Source: Variovorax sp. OK212 (GTDB lineage: Bacteria > Pseudomonadota > Gammaproteobacteria > Burkholderiales > Burkholderiaceae_C). Taken from it: a stretch of 64,000 nucleotides of DNA. The notes under the pieces were generated by a model. The model saw only the letters and a list, made by a program, of their open reading frames with translations. It did not search any database and was not told where the DNA came from. Position 1 is the stretch's first letter, and the number at the start of each line of letters is the position of its first letter. Shown piece by piece: positions 7,900 through 15,760 of this stretch. The stretch spans positions 101,518-165,517 of the forward strand of contig NZ_FOLP01000016.1 of the NCBI RefSeq assembly GCF_900112425.1. Direction: 5' to 3'. The position numbers and the translations under genes were made by a program.

Positions 7900-9077
7900 C
7901 CGTGCGATCGCTCCGGGGCCGGGTGGCGGTCGTCGGCATCGGCGAGACCACCTACTACAAGCACGGCCAGTCGCCCGACGCGGAATTCAAGCTCGCGCTC
8001 AAGGCCATCCTCGCGGCCTGCGCCGACGCGGGCCTCGACCCGCGAGCGATCGACGGCTTCGCCTCGTACAGCGACGACCGCAACGACGCCTCGCGGCTGG
8101 CCGCGGCGCTGGGCACGCGGCACCTGCGCAGCGCCACCATGCAATGGGGCGGCGGCGGCGGCGGGTGCTGCGCGGCGGTGGCCAACGGCGCGGCGGCCAT
8201 CGCGGCCGGGCTGGCCGATTGCGTGGTGGTGTTCCGCGCGCTGGCACAGGGGCAGCACGGGCGCTTCGGCCAGGTGGCGGGCATCGACACCGTCTCGGGC
8301 GAGAAGGCCTACCTGATGCCCTACGGCGTGCTGTCGCCGCCGCAGCGCTTCGCGATGCGCGTGCGCCGCTTCATGCACGAGCATGGCGTGCGGCAGGAGG
8401 CGTTGCGTGCCATCGCGCTGGCCTCCTACCACCACGCGCAGGCCAACCCGCGCGCGGTGATGCACGGCAAGCCGCTGAGCGCCGACACCTACGACGCCTC
8501 GCGCTGGATCGCCGAGCCCTTCCACCTGTACGACTGCTGCATGGAGAACGACGGCGCGGCGGCCATCGTGCTGGTGGCCGCGGAGCGCGCGAAAGACTTC
8601 GCGCACAAGCCCGCCTACCTGCTCGGCGCGGCCACCGGTTCGGGCCACCGCACCGGCGCCATCCCGCACAACTCGCCACGCTACGGCAGCGCCAGCTTCG
8701 ACACCGTGGCGCCCGCGCTCTACGCCATGGCCGGCATTGCGCCGGCCGACGTGGGCGTGGTGCAGAGCTACGAGAACTTCACCGGCGGCGTGGCCATGGC
8801 ACTGGCAGAGCACGGCTTCTTCAAGCCCGAGGAGGCGAACGAATTCCTCACGCTCGACAACCTCGCGGCGCCCTCCGGCCGGCTGCCGCTGAACACCAGC
8901 GGCGGCAACCTGGCCGAGTGCTACATCCACGGCTTCGAGCTGGTGCTGGAGGCCGTGCGGCAGGTGCGCGGCACTTCGACCAGCCAGGCGAAGCGCAGCG
9001 ACGTGGCGCTGGTGATCGGCGGGCCGATGGTCACGCCGGTGAGCGACCTCCTGCTGGCATCGGAGAACGTGCTGTGA
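7896..9077 (+). CDS. Thiolase-like protein (SCP2/Ltp2 type)
   Basis: A 393-residue thiolase-superfamily protein of the lipid-transfer-protein type. The usual nucleophile loop reads WGGGGGGCCAAVANG, a region that is atypical in this branch. The C-terminal segment LPLNTSGGNLAECYIHG followed by the final ALVIGGPMVT is conserved. Relatives pair with a DUF35 protein to do thiolytic or retro-aldol cleavage of acyl-CoA chains, as Ltp2 and ChsH2 do on steroid side chains. A DUF35 gene follows directly with GTGA overlap, so such a complex is likely. The GTG start at 7896 is inferred from coupling to the upstream stop; a second GTG lies two codons later. Confidence 0.78.
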   Translation: MTVRSLRGRVAVVGIGETTYYKHGQSPDAEFKLALKAILAACADAGLDPRAIDGFASYSDDRNDASRLAAALGTRHLRSATMQWGGGGGGCCAAVANGAAAIAAGLADCVVVFRALAQGQHGRFGQVAGIDTVSGEKAYLMPYGVLSPPQRFAMRVRRFMHEHGVRQEALRAIALASYHHAQANPRAVMHGKPLSADTYDASRWIAEPFHLYDCCMENDGAAAIVLVAAERAKDFAHKPAYLLGAATGSGHRTGAIPHNSPRYGSASFDTVAPALYAMAGIAPADVGVVQSYENFTGGVAMALAEHGFFKPEEANEFLTLDNLAAPSGRLPLNTSGGNLAECYIHGFELVLEAVRQVRGTSTSQAKRSDVALVIGGPMVTPVSDLLLASENVL

Positions 9078-9541
9078 ACGACGCGACGACCACCCGCTAC
9101 CTTCCGCCGGGCCTGCCGGTTCCGGTGCCCGAGCCCGACGGGCTCTCCGCGCCCTATTGGTCGGGGCTGCGCGAGGGCCGCCTGCGCGTGCAGCATTGCA
9201 CCGCGTGCGGCACCTGGCAGTTCGGCCCCGAATGGCTCTGCCACCACTGCCACGCCTTCGACCCCACCTGGGAAGACGTGGCGCCGCGCGGGCGCATCTA
9301 CAGCTGGGAGCGCGTGTGGCATCCGGCGCATGCCGCGCTCAAGGGGCACGGCGCCTACCTCGTCGTGCTGGTGGAGCTGCCGCACGCCGGCCTCGTGCGG
9401 ATGGTCGGCAACCTGCTGGGCGACCCGATGCAGGAGGTGCGCATCGGCGCGGAGGTCGAAGGCGTGTACGAACACCACGCCGATGCGCAGCCTCCGTTTT
9501 CGTTGCTGCAGTGGCGCCTGCTGGAGGAGAACGCTCGATGA
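9074..9541 (+). CDS. DUF35/OB-fold zinc-ribbon protein, acyl-CoA-associated
   Basis: A 155-residue protein with a zinc ribbon (CTACGTWQF...LCHHC, residues about 36-55) followed by an OB fold that contains YSWERVWHP and GAYLVVLVELP. DUF35 proteins are partners of thiolase-like or hydratase-like enzymes and help form the acyl-CoA active site. It overlaps both neighbours by four bases (GTGA before, ATGA after), which points to stoichiometric expression with the thiolase-like protein. The GTG start is chosen from that overlap. Confidence 0.82.
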   Translation: MNDATTTRYLPPGLPVPVPEPDGLSAPYWSGLREGRLRVQHCTACGTWQFGPEWLCHHCHAFDPTWEDVAPRGRIYSWERVWHPAHAALKGHGAYLVVLVELPHAGLVRMVGNLLGDPMQEVRIGAEVEGVYEHHADAQPPFSLLQWRLLEENAR

Positions 9542-10635
9542 ACGGACCGTTGAACGGCCTGAAGGTGGTCGAGTTCGCCGGGCTCGGCCCCGGCCCCTTC
9601 GCCTGCATGCTGCTGTCCGACATGGGCGCCGACGTGGTCACCGTCGACCGGCCGGGCCGCAAGCTCGGCGACCGCACCGACATCACCGGGCGCGGCCGCA
9701 CCGTGGTGCTGGCCGACCTGAAGAACCCGCAGTCGCGCGAAGAGGTTCTGCGGCTGCTCGACAGCGCCGACGTGCTGGTCGAGGGCTTTCGCCCCGGCGT
9801 GATGGAACGCCTGGGCCTCGGCCCCGACGCGGTGGCGGCGCGCAACCCGCGCCTGGTCTACGGCCGCATGACCGGCTGGGGCCAGCACGGCCCGCTCGCG
9901 CAGGCGGCGGGCCACGACATCAACTACATCGCGCTGACCGGTGCGCTGCACGCCATCGGCCCCGCCGGCGGCGCGCCGGTGCCGCCGCTCAACCTGGTGG
10001 GCGACTACGGCGGCGGCAGCCTCTACCTGGTCGTCGGCCTGCTCGCGGCGCTGCACGAGGCGCGGCACTCGGGCCGCGGCCAGGTGGTGGATGCGGCCAT
10101 CACCGACGGCGTGACCTCGCTGATGAGCCTGTTCGCGACCGGCGCGATGCGCGGCACCTTCGCCGAGGCGCGCGGCAGCAATGCGCTGGACGGTGGCGCG
10201 CCGTACTACGGCACCTACAAAACGGCGGACGCGCGCCATGTGTGCATCGGCCCGATCGAGCCGCAGTTCTTCGCCGAGCTGTGCGAGCGGCTCGGCGTTG
10301 CGCCCACGCTGCGCGGCGCGCAGCACGACCGCGCGCAGTGGCCGGCGCTGCGCGCCGAGCTCGAACGCATCTTCCGCACGCACACCCGCGACGAATGGAC
10401 CGCGCGGCTCGAAGGCAGCGATGCCTGCTTCGCGCCGGTGCTGGCGCTGAGCGAGGCGGCGGCGCATCCGCACCAGCGCGCACGCGAGGCCTTCGTCGAG
10501 GTGGACGGCGTGAGGCATCCCGCGCCCGCGCCGCGCTTCTCGCGCACGCCTTCGGCGATCCAGGGGCCCGCGCCGTCGCAGGCCAAGGCGGTGGGGGATG
10601 TGCTCGGGCGGTGGGCTTCCATCGCCGGTGCCTGA
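9538..10635 (+). CDS. CaiB/BaiF CoA transferase or alpha-methylacyl-CoA racemase-like enzyme
   Basis: A 365-residue family III CoA-transferase fold protein. It opens with LNGLKVVEFAGLGPGPFACM, the form seen in alpha-methylacyl-CoA racemases, and has the conserved LNLVGDYGGGSLYLVVGLLA. The length is nearer the racemase group than full CoA-transferases. It could epimerise a 2-methyl-branched acyl-CoA so that the next enzyme receives one stereoisomer, or transfer CoA. It is last in the tightly overlapped 6607-10635 string. It differs clearly from the CaiB protein at 6607, so it is not a recent duplicate. Confidence 0.8.
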   Translation: MNGPLNGLKVVEFAGLGPGPFACMLLSDMGADVVTVDRPGRKLGDRTDITGRGRTVVLADLKNPQSREEVLRLLDSADVLVEGFRPGVMERLGLGPDAVAARNPRLVYGRMTGWGQHGPLAQAAGHDINYIALTGALHAIGPAGGAPVPPLNLVGDYGGGSLYLVVGLLAALHEARHSGRGQVVDAAITDGVTSLMSLFATGAMRGTFAEARGSNALDGGAPYYGTYKTADARHVCIGPIEPQFFAELCERLGVAPTLRGAQHDRAQWPALRAELERIFRTHTRDEWTARLEGSDACFAPVLALSEAAAHPHQRAREAFVEVDGVRHPAPAPRFSRTPSAIQGPAPSQAKAVGDVLGRWASIAGA

Positions 10636-10709
10636 ATCTGTCCAATCCGATGAATCAAAAGGACAACCCTGCCGTTTTTGTTGTGCTCGATAAATCGGGA
10701 AGCGGGCAT

Positions 10710-11138
10710 TCAAGCCCGGATCGCCATCCGTATGCGCCGCGATCGAATCCGCCACCCCACGGCAGTCCGCAGAAACCTGTCGTGGTACTCCACCACCGAA
10801 GGCGGCCCGGACAGTTGCGCGGCACCCGCACCTGCCTCCCCCGTGCCCTGGAAGAACAGCACATAGCAAACGCCACCGGCCTCGTCCTCGGACGCGGCAT
10901 CGAAGCTCACGCGGATGTTCGAGCACACGTGCCGCGTGGTCACGTCCGCCGGCCGCGCGGCCAGGAAGCGCGCGATGCCGTCCCGGCCCGCCGACACGTT
11001 GCCCATGCGGTCGAGCGCCGCGTCTTCGGTGAACAGGTCGAGCACCTGCTCGTAGCGCCGCGCGTCGAGGTGGTTCGCGAAATCGACGCACAGCCGCGCG
11101 CACGCGGCCTCGTCTTCGAGACGGCCAGGGATCGTCAT
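10710..11138 (-). CDS. SnoaL-like/NTF2-like protein
   Basis: A 142-residue single-domain protein of the NTF2-like cone fold: an early helix LCVDFANHLDARRYEQVLDLFTED, then AGRDGIARFLAARP, and a curved sheet ending YHDRFLRTAVGWRIRSRRI. Members act as small isomerases, hydratases, cyclases or dehydratase subunits. It lies just downstream of the VOC dioxygenase on the same strand (7 bp), so they form a unit. It may process the ring-cleavage product. A small inverted repeat, CGGGC-ATTCAA-GCCCG, overlaps its stop codon and could help termination against the converging gene. Confidence 0.75.
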   Translation of the reverse strand: MTIPGRLEDEAACARLCVDFANHLDARRYEQVLDLFTEDAALDRMGNVSAGRDGIARFLAARPADVTTRHVCSNIRVSFDAASEDEAGGVCYVLFFQGTGEAGAGAAQLSGPPSVVEYHDRFLRTAVGWRIRSRRIRMAIRA

Positions 11139-11145
11139 CGCGCGC

Positions 11146-11727
11146 TCAGCCCAGCATCGAGCCGCGCACGTCCGCCACCGGCAGGTGCGTGGTGCGCAGC
11201 AGCAGCGCGGCCACGTTCTCGCCGGCGTCCAGCCGCGCGCGCATCTCGTCGGGGTCGAACTCCACGCCGATCGGGTTCACCTCGAAATGCGGGCCGTGCA
11301 TGAAGGCATTGGCCTCGTCGTTGGAGGTGTAGCTGTCGGTCTGGAACTCCATCTGGTTGCCGTCGGGGTCGGCGTAGTACAGCGACACGGTGATGCCGTG
11401 GTGCACGCACCAGTACGGCGTGACGCCCTTGGCCTTGAGTTCGGCATGCTTGTCGAGCAGCTCGCGCAGCGAGCCGAAGCCGTAGGCCACGTGGTCGACG
11501 CCCGGCTGGCCGCGCGGCGCCGCCGCCTCCGACGGGCCCTTCATCAGCCCGAGGTTCAGCAGCGCCACGCGGTGGTGCTCGTCGTCGTAGGTGACGAAGG
11601 CGATCACCGGGTTCTGGTACTGCACCTTGGCGCAGAACACGCAGGTGTACCAGGCCAGCATCTGCTCGAAGCGGTATGTGCGGTAGACGATGTGCGCGAA
11701 CGTGGTGGGGCGGATGCCGGAGCTCAT
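11146..11727 (-). CDS. VOC-family extradiol dioxygenase-like protein
   Basis: A 193-residue glyoxalase/bleomycin-resistance (VOC) protein. It begins with THFAHIVYRT-type sequence (TFAHIVYRTYRFEQMLAWY), has GVDHVAYGFGSL in the second module and VSLYYADPDGNQMEFQTD near the end. The two His and the Glu are the expected divalent-metal ligands of catechol 2,3-dioxygenase-like enzymes. An aromatic ring-cleaving role fits the Rieske oxygenase in the same cluster, but other VOC activities are possible. The ATG at 11727 has a good GGCGACAC-spaced purine region. Divergent from the GntR gene at 11836. Confidence 0.8.
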   Translation of the reverse strand: MSSGIRPTTFAHIVYRTYRFEQMLAWYTCVFCAKVQYQNPVIAFVTYDDEHHRVALLNLGLMKGPSEAAAPRGQPGVDHVAYGFGSLRELLDKHAELKAKGVTPYWCVHHGITVSLYYADPDGNQMEFQTDSYTSNDEANAFMHGPHFEVNPIGVEFDPDEMRARLDAGENVAALLLRTTHLPVADVRGSMLG

Positions 11728-11740
11728 GGTGTCGCCTTCT

Positions 11741-11789
11741 TTATCGGTAAAACTGACTTTTTTGGCCTGAATCTTCTTTTTATCGATAA
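11741..11789. promoter_or_regulatory. Paired operator sites TTATCGGTAA and TTATCGATAA
   Basis: In the divergent VOC/GntR intergenic region, TTATCGGTAA (11741-11750) and the perfect palindrome TTATCGATAA (11780-11789) lie 39 bp apart, centre to centre. They sit in an AT-rich island that contrasts with the surrounding GC-rich DNA. They resemble operators of GntR/FCD regulators and lie directly between such a regulator and its presumed target. Confidence 0.55.
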
Positions 11790-11835
11790 TATTTGCGCAT
11801 CCCGCCCCACCCACTCGGTACAAACCCGCCCGCCC

Positions 11836-12549
11836 ATGAGCCAGAACCCGCCGCCGCCCACCGACGACCTGCAAGGCGCCACGCGCGCGAGCATGGTGTT
11901 CGAGCGCCTGCGCGAAGACATCCTCGAAGGCCGGCTGGCGCCGGGCGAGAAGCTGCGCATCGAGGCGCTGGAAGCGCGCTACGAGGTGGGCGCGAGCCCC
12001 ATCCGCGAGGCGCTCAACCGGCTCATCTCGGTGCGGCTGGTCGAGCAGTTCGAGCGCCGGGGTTTTCGCGTGGCGGCGCTGTCGCGCGACGACCTGGTCG
12101 ACCTGGTGCGCGCGCGGCGGCTGCTCAACGAGGTGGTGGTGCGCGAGTCGTTGCTGCATGGCGACCAGGCCTGGGAAGACGAGGTGGTGCTGGCCTACCA
12201 CCGCATCTGGCGCTGCCCCATGACGCTGCCCACCGGCCAGACCAACCGCGAGTGGGAGGTGCTGCATCGCCGCTTCCATGCGTCGCTGATCGCGGCCTGT
12301 CCGTCGAAGTGGCTCACCGACTTCCACGAGCTGCTGTTCGACGCGTCCGACCGCTACCGCCGCCTCAATGTGCGCGAGCGCGACCTGGAGCACACGCGCA
12401 CGGAGCACCGCGAGATCATGGAAGCCGCCGTGAGCCGCAATGCGCCGCTGGCGGTGCAGCGGCTCAACGACTCCATCGACACGCTGCTGTCGCACGCGGA
12501 CGCGCTCGGCGCCGCACCTTCGGCAACCGCTGCGCGCCCCAGCGCGTAG
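11836..12549 (+). CDS. GntR-family regulator (FCD type)
   Basis: A 237-residue regulator. The winged helix carries LREDILEGRLAPGEKLRIEAL and GASPIREALNRLISV; the helical C-terminal domain has LHRRFHASLIAACPSKW and ends with EHREIMEAAVSRN. The DNA-binding domain is of the FCD subfamily but the sequence is distant from the regulator at 4838, so the two should read different sites. Divergence from the VOC/SnoaL pair and the twin TTATCGRTAA sites at 11741-11789 make those genes its likely targets. Confidence 0.85.
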   Translation: MSQNPPPPTDDLQGATRASMVFERLREDILEGRLAPGEKLRIEALEARYEVGASPIREALNRLISVRLVEQFERRGFRVAALSRDDLVDLVRARRLLNEVVVRESLLHGDQAWEDEVVLAYHRIWRCPMTLPTGQTNREWEVLHRRFHASLIAACPSKWLTDFHELLFDASDRYRRLNVRERDLEHTRTEHREIMEAAVSRNAPLAVQRLNDSIDTLLSHADALGAAPSATAARPSA

Positions 12550-12592
12550 CGGGCTGCTGCGCTGTGCGACAGCGCAGCCCGCGGCCCATCCA

Positions 12593-12994
12593 TCAACCGC
12601 CCGTGCGCCCCGGCGGCGTGGCCGTCAGCAGGTTGGCGTCCCGCGCCAGCCGCCACCGGCCGTCCGCCTCCTTGCGCAGCAAGGTGAGCGTGTAGCCCGA
12701 CCGGTGCACCGGCTCGCCGCCAGCCGGCGTGGCCGTCATGTCGATGCGGTTGCGCATGAAGGCCCACTCGCCCAGCACCTGCAACTCGGCGACTTCGCTC
12801 CTGCCTTCGATCCGCACGCCGCGCATGCCTTCGCAGGCCGCGGCAAAGGCATGCTTGCCGAACGGCGCCCGCCCCGGGACCATGAAGACCGCGTCGTCCG
12901 TCATCAAGGCGAGCACGGCCGCGGTGTCGCCGCGCCGGCTCGCGTCCATCCAGTCTTCGACGACCTGCCGTATCGCCTTTTCATCGTTCGTCAT
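12593..12994 (-). CDS. SnoaL-like protein, SgcJ/EcaC type
   Basis: A 133-residue NTF2-fold protein: AIRQVVEDWMDASRRGDTAAVLALMTDDAVF near the N-terminus, PFGKHAFAAACEGM, and a C-terminal strand GRWRLARDANLL. The start at 12994 is favoured by a strong AAGGAGACATCG ribosome-binding site; an upstream in-frame extension has none. Function is unassigned; such proteins are often annotated as conserved ketosteroid-isomerase-like. It lies downstream of the LysR gene on the same strand (43 bp) and may be cotranscribed with it. Confidence 0.75.
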   Translation of the reverse strand: MTNDEKAIRQVVEDWMDASRRGDTAAVLALMTDDAVFMVPGRAPFGKHAFAAACEGMRGVRIEGRSEVAELQVLGEWAFMRNRIDMTATPAGGEPVHRSGYTLTLLRKEADGRWRLARDANLLTATPPGRTGG

Positions 12995-13037
12995 CGCGAT
13001 GTCTCCTTTGCTCCTGCGCGCCTTTGCTTGCTGAAAC

Positions 13038-14024
13038 TCACGTGCCGCCATGGTGCGCCGCCGCATGCGCGGCGCGCCCGCTGGACTCCGCCGACGCCAG
13101 CTCGTGCGCCGTCAGCACATAGGCCGCGTTCTGCGTCAGGCGGTCGATGGCCAGGTCGATGAACGCCCGGGCACGCGCCGGCTGGGCGGCGCGGCTGCCG
13201 TAGTAGATGAACACGCCCGACCGGTCGGCCACGTGCGCGGTGAGCAAGGGCACCAGCCGTCCGGCGCGGATGTGCGCCGCCGCTGTCACGCTGGTGACGA
13301 GGCCGATGGCGTGGCCCGCCAGCACCGCCTCGGTCTCCAGCGCCTCGTCGTTGACGCACAGCGCGGGCACCACCGGGTGCTCGATCACCTCGTCGCCCAC
13401 GCGCACGTACCAGGGCACGATCTTGCCGGTGCTCGGATGGCGAAAGCCGCTGCAGCGGTGGGCCGCCAGCGCGTTCAGGCTGTCCGGCGCGCCGTGGCGG
13501 GCCAGGTACGCCGGGGCCGCGCAAACGATCAGCTGGAGCCCGAACAGCCGGCGCGCGATGACGCCCTCGGCCGGCGACGGCCCCACGCGAAAACCCACGT
13601 CGACGCGGTCTTCCACCCAGTTGCCGATGCGGTCGTCGAGCTGCACGTCGGGCTGCACCTCGGGGTAGAGGCGGCAGAACTCGTCGAGCAGCGGCCACAG
13701 CACCGGCGCGAAGGTCGAGCGCGGGCCCACGATGCGCAGCGGCCCGGCGATCTCGTCGGTGGCGCGGCGCGCCATGTGCAGCGCGCGCTGCAGGCCCACC
13801 AGCGCCGGCTGCGCGGCCTCCAGGAACTGGCGCCCCTCGTCGGTGAGCGACATGCTCCGCGTGGTGCGGTGAAACAAGCGCACACCCAGGTGTTGCTCCA
13901 GCTGCGCCAGCGCCTGGCTGGCGGCCTGCGGCGTCATGCCCTGCGCGGCGGCCGCCTGGCGCAGGCTGCCGAGTTCCGCGGTCTTGGCGAAGGTGGCGAT
14001 GGAACGCAGTTCATTGATCGGCAT
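13038..14024 (-). CDS. LysR-family transcriptional regulator
   Basis: A 328-residue regulator. The N-terminal helix-turn-helix is MPINELRSIATFAKTAELGS followed by QAAAAQGMTPQAASQALAQLE. The effector domain contains GPLRIVGPRSTFAPVLWPLL and APAYLARHG. The start at 14024 (MPINEL) is favoured over 14054 because it matches the family N-terminus. It is divergent from the paoABC-type operon. CAAG-N5-CTTG sites in front of both that operon (14052) and the exporter gene (18017) are probable binding sites for it. It likely responds to an aldehyde or aromatic compound. Confidence 0.85.
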   Translation of the reverse strand: MPINELRSIATFAKTAELGSLRQAAAAQGMTPQAASQALAQLEQHLGVRLFHRTTRSMSLTDEGRQFLEAAQPALVGLQRALHMARRATDEIAGPLRIVGPRSTFAPVLWPLLDEFCRLYPEVQPDVQLDDRIGNWVEDRVDVGFRVGPSPAEGVIARRLFGLQLIVCAAPAYLARHGAPDSLNALAAHRCSGFRHPSTGKIVPWYVRVGDEVIEHPVVPALCVNDEALETEAVLAGHAIGLVTSVTAAAHIRAGRLVPLLTAHVADRSGVFIYYGSRAAQPARARAFIDLAIDRLTQNAAYVLTAHELASAESSGRAAHAAAHHGGT

Positions 14025-14051
14025 GCGGCCTCCAGTGTGACGGCCGATTAT

Positions 14052-14097
14052 CAAGAGCAGCTTGCCAGTGCTTCAAGGGCATCGCGTCTAGTTCCGC
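14052..14097 (+). promoter_or_regulatory. LysR-type box and promoter-like motif upstream of paoA
   Basis: CAAG-N5-CTTGCCAGT-N-CT-N-CAAGG-N9-CTAGTTCCGC occurs here with exactly the same spacing as at 18017-18061 upstream of the exporter gene. The CAAG/CTTG half-sites alternate in orientation (CAAG-N5-CTTG-N9-CAAG). The downstream CTAGTTCCGC block may be the promoter core. The divergent LysR gene starts 28 bp to the left of the first half-site. Confidence 0.6.
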
Positions 14098-14168
14098 CTG
14101 GGGATGCCGGCCTACATTGGCAGCCGGCCGGATGCGCTCAATATGAATCGCAAGGAGTGACGCGCGAC

Positions 14169-14810
14169 ATGCAAACCCACGACGAAATGACACTCTCCCG
14201 GCGCGAGCTGCTGCTCGCGGGCGCCGCCTCGGCGGCCGCCACCGCCACGCCGGCGCACGCGGCCACGGCGCCGCCCTCCGGGGCCGGCGCGGCCTCCGCC
14301 CGCATGAAGACCTCGATGGAGGTCAACGGCAAGCTGCGCACCCTCACGCTCGACACGCGCACGACGCTGCTGGACGCGCTGCGCGAACACCTGCACCTGA
14401 CCGGCACCAAGAAAGGCTGCGACCACGGCCAGTGCGGCGCATGCACCGTGATCGTCGACGGCCGCCGCATCAACGCCTGCCTCACGCTGGCGGTGATGCA
14501 CGAAGGCGCCAAGGTCACCACCATCGAGGGCCTGGGCACGCCGGGCGCGCTGCACCCGATGCAGGCCGCCTTCGTCAAGCACGACGGCTACCAGTGCGGC
14601 TACTGCACGCCGGGGCAGGTGTGCTCGGCCGTCTCGGTGCTCGAGGAAATCCGCCAGGGCATCCCGAGCCACGCCAGCGCCGACCTCACCGCACAGCCGC
14701 TGCTGAACGCGGCCGAGCTGCGCGAACGCATGAGCGGCAACATCTGCCGCTGCGGCGCGTACAGCAACATCGTCGACGCCATCACCGAGGTGGCGGGGAG
14801 AACGTCATGA
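14169..14810 (+). CDS. paoA: Periplasmic aldehyde dehydrogenase, [2Fe-2S] subunit (PaoA-like)
   Basis: A 213-residue iron-sulfur subunit of a xanthine-oxidase-family molybdoenzyme. It has a twin-arginine leader (LSRRELLLAGAASAAATA) like E. coli PaoA/YagT. The plant-type [2Fe-2S] cluster is CDHGQCGACTV plus a later Cys, and the second cluster is CGYCTPGQVC...CRCG. Together with the two following genes it forms a heterotrimer that oxidises aldehydes in the periplasm, detoxifying aromatic aldehydes in E. coli. ATGA overlap couples it to the FAD subunit. An AAGGAG lies about 15 bp before the ATG. Confidence 0.88.
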   Translation: MQTHDEMTLSRRELLLAGAASAAATATPAHAATAPPSGAGAASARMKTSMEVNGKLRTLTLDTRTTLLDALREHLHLTGTKKGCDHGQCGACTVIVDGRRINACLTLAVMHEGAKVTTIEGLGTPGALHPMQAAFVKHDGYQCGYCTPGQVCSAVSVLEEIRQGIPSHASADLTAQPLLNAAELRERMSGNICRCGAYSNIVDAITEVAGRTS

Positions 14811-15757
14811 GGTCCTTCACCTACGAACGCGTCTCCTCGGCGGCCGACGCCGTGGCGCACGCGGCCCGCGTGCCGGGCGCGCGCTTCATTGCCGGGGGCA
14901 CCAACCTGCTCGACCTGATGAAGCTGGAGATCGAGACGCCCGTTCACCTGATCGACGTCAACGGCCTGGGCTTCGATCGCATCGAAAGCACCTCCGACGG
15001 CGGCCTGCGCGTCGGTGCGCTGGTGCGCAACACCGACCTGGCCGCCGACGCCCGCGTGCGGCGCGACTACGGCCTACTTTCGCGCGCGCTGCTGGCCGGT
15101 GCCTCGGGCCAGCTGCGCAACAAGGCGACCACCGCGGGCAACCTGCTGCAGCGCACGCGCTGCCCGTACTTCTACGACACCCACCAGGCCTGCAACAAGC
15201 GCCAGCCGGGCAGCGGCTGCGCGGCCATCGGCGGCTACACGCGCCAGCACGCGGTGGTAGGCACGAGCGAGGCCTGCATCGCCACGCACCCGAGCGACAT
15301 GGCCGTGGCCATGCGCGCGCTCGACGCCACGGTGGAGACCGTGCGCGCCAACGGCACGCGCCGCACCATCCCGATCGCCGATTTCCACAAGCTGCCCGGC
15401 GCCACGCCGCACGTGGAAACCGCGCTGGCGCCCGGCGAGCTGATCACCTCGGTCAGGCTGCCCGCGCCCCTGGGCGGCAGGCACATCTACCGCAAGGTGC
15501 GCGACCGGGCCTCGTACGCGTTCGCGCTGGTGTCGGTCGGTGCCATCGTGCAGCGCGACGGCAGCGCCCGCGTGGCGGTGGGCGGCGTCGCGCACAGGCC
15601 GTGGCGCATCGAGGCCGCGGAGGCCGAGATGCCGCGCGGCGCCAAGGCCGTGGCCGCCGCGCTGTTCGCCGGCGCCACGCCGACCGTGCAGAACGCCTTC
15701 AAGCTGCCGCTGGTCGAGCGCACGCTCGACGCGGTGCTGGCCGAAGCCAGGAGCTGA
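14807..15757 (+). CDS. paoB: Periplasmic aldehyde dehydrogenase, FAD subunit (PaoB-like)
   Basis: A 316-residue FAD-binding subunit of the CO-dehydrogenase/xanthine-oxidase medium-chain type. FIAGGTNLLDLMKLEIETP is the FAD pyrophosphate loop and TTAGNLLQRTRCPYF the second FAD loop. The insert CPYFYDTHQACNKRQPGSGC has the Cys pattern that binds an additional [4Fe-4S] cluster in PaoB. It has no signal of its own, so export with the Tat-bearing alpha subunit is expected. Middle gene of a tightly coupled trio. Confidence 0.87.
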   Translation: MRSFTYERVSSAADAVAHAARVPGARFIAGGTNLLDLMKLEIETPVHLIDVNGLGFDRIESTSDGGLRVGALVRNTDLAADARVRRDYGLLSRALLAGASGQLRNKATTAGNLLQRTRCPYFYDTHQACNKRQPGSGCAAIGGYTRQHAVVGTSEACIATHPSDMAVAMRALDATVETVRANGTRRTIPIADFHKLPGATPHVETALAPGELITSVRLPAPLGGRHIYRKVRDRASYAFALVSVGAIVQRDGSARVAVGGVAHRPWRIEAAEAEMPRGAKAVAAALFAGATPTVQNAFKLPLVERTLDAVLAEARS

Positions 15758-15760
15758 GCG

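Noticed and set aside
10703..10718. Intrinsic terminator between the CaiB-type gene and the SnoaL-like gene
   Set aside because: CGGGC-ATTCAA-GCCCG has only a 5-bp stem and no U-tract, too weak to list as a feature.
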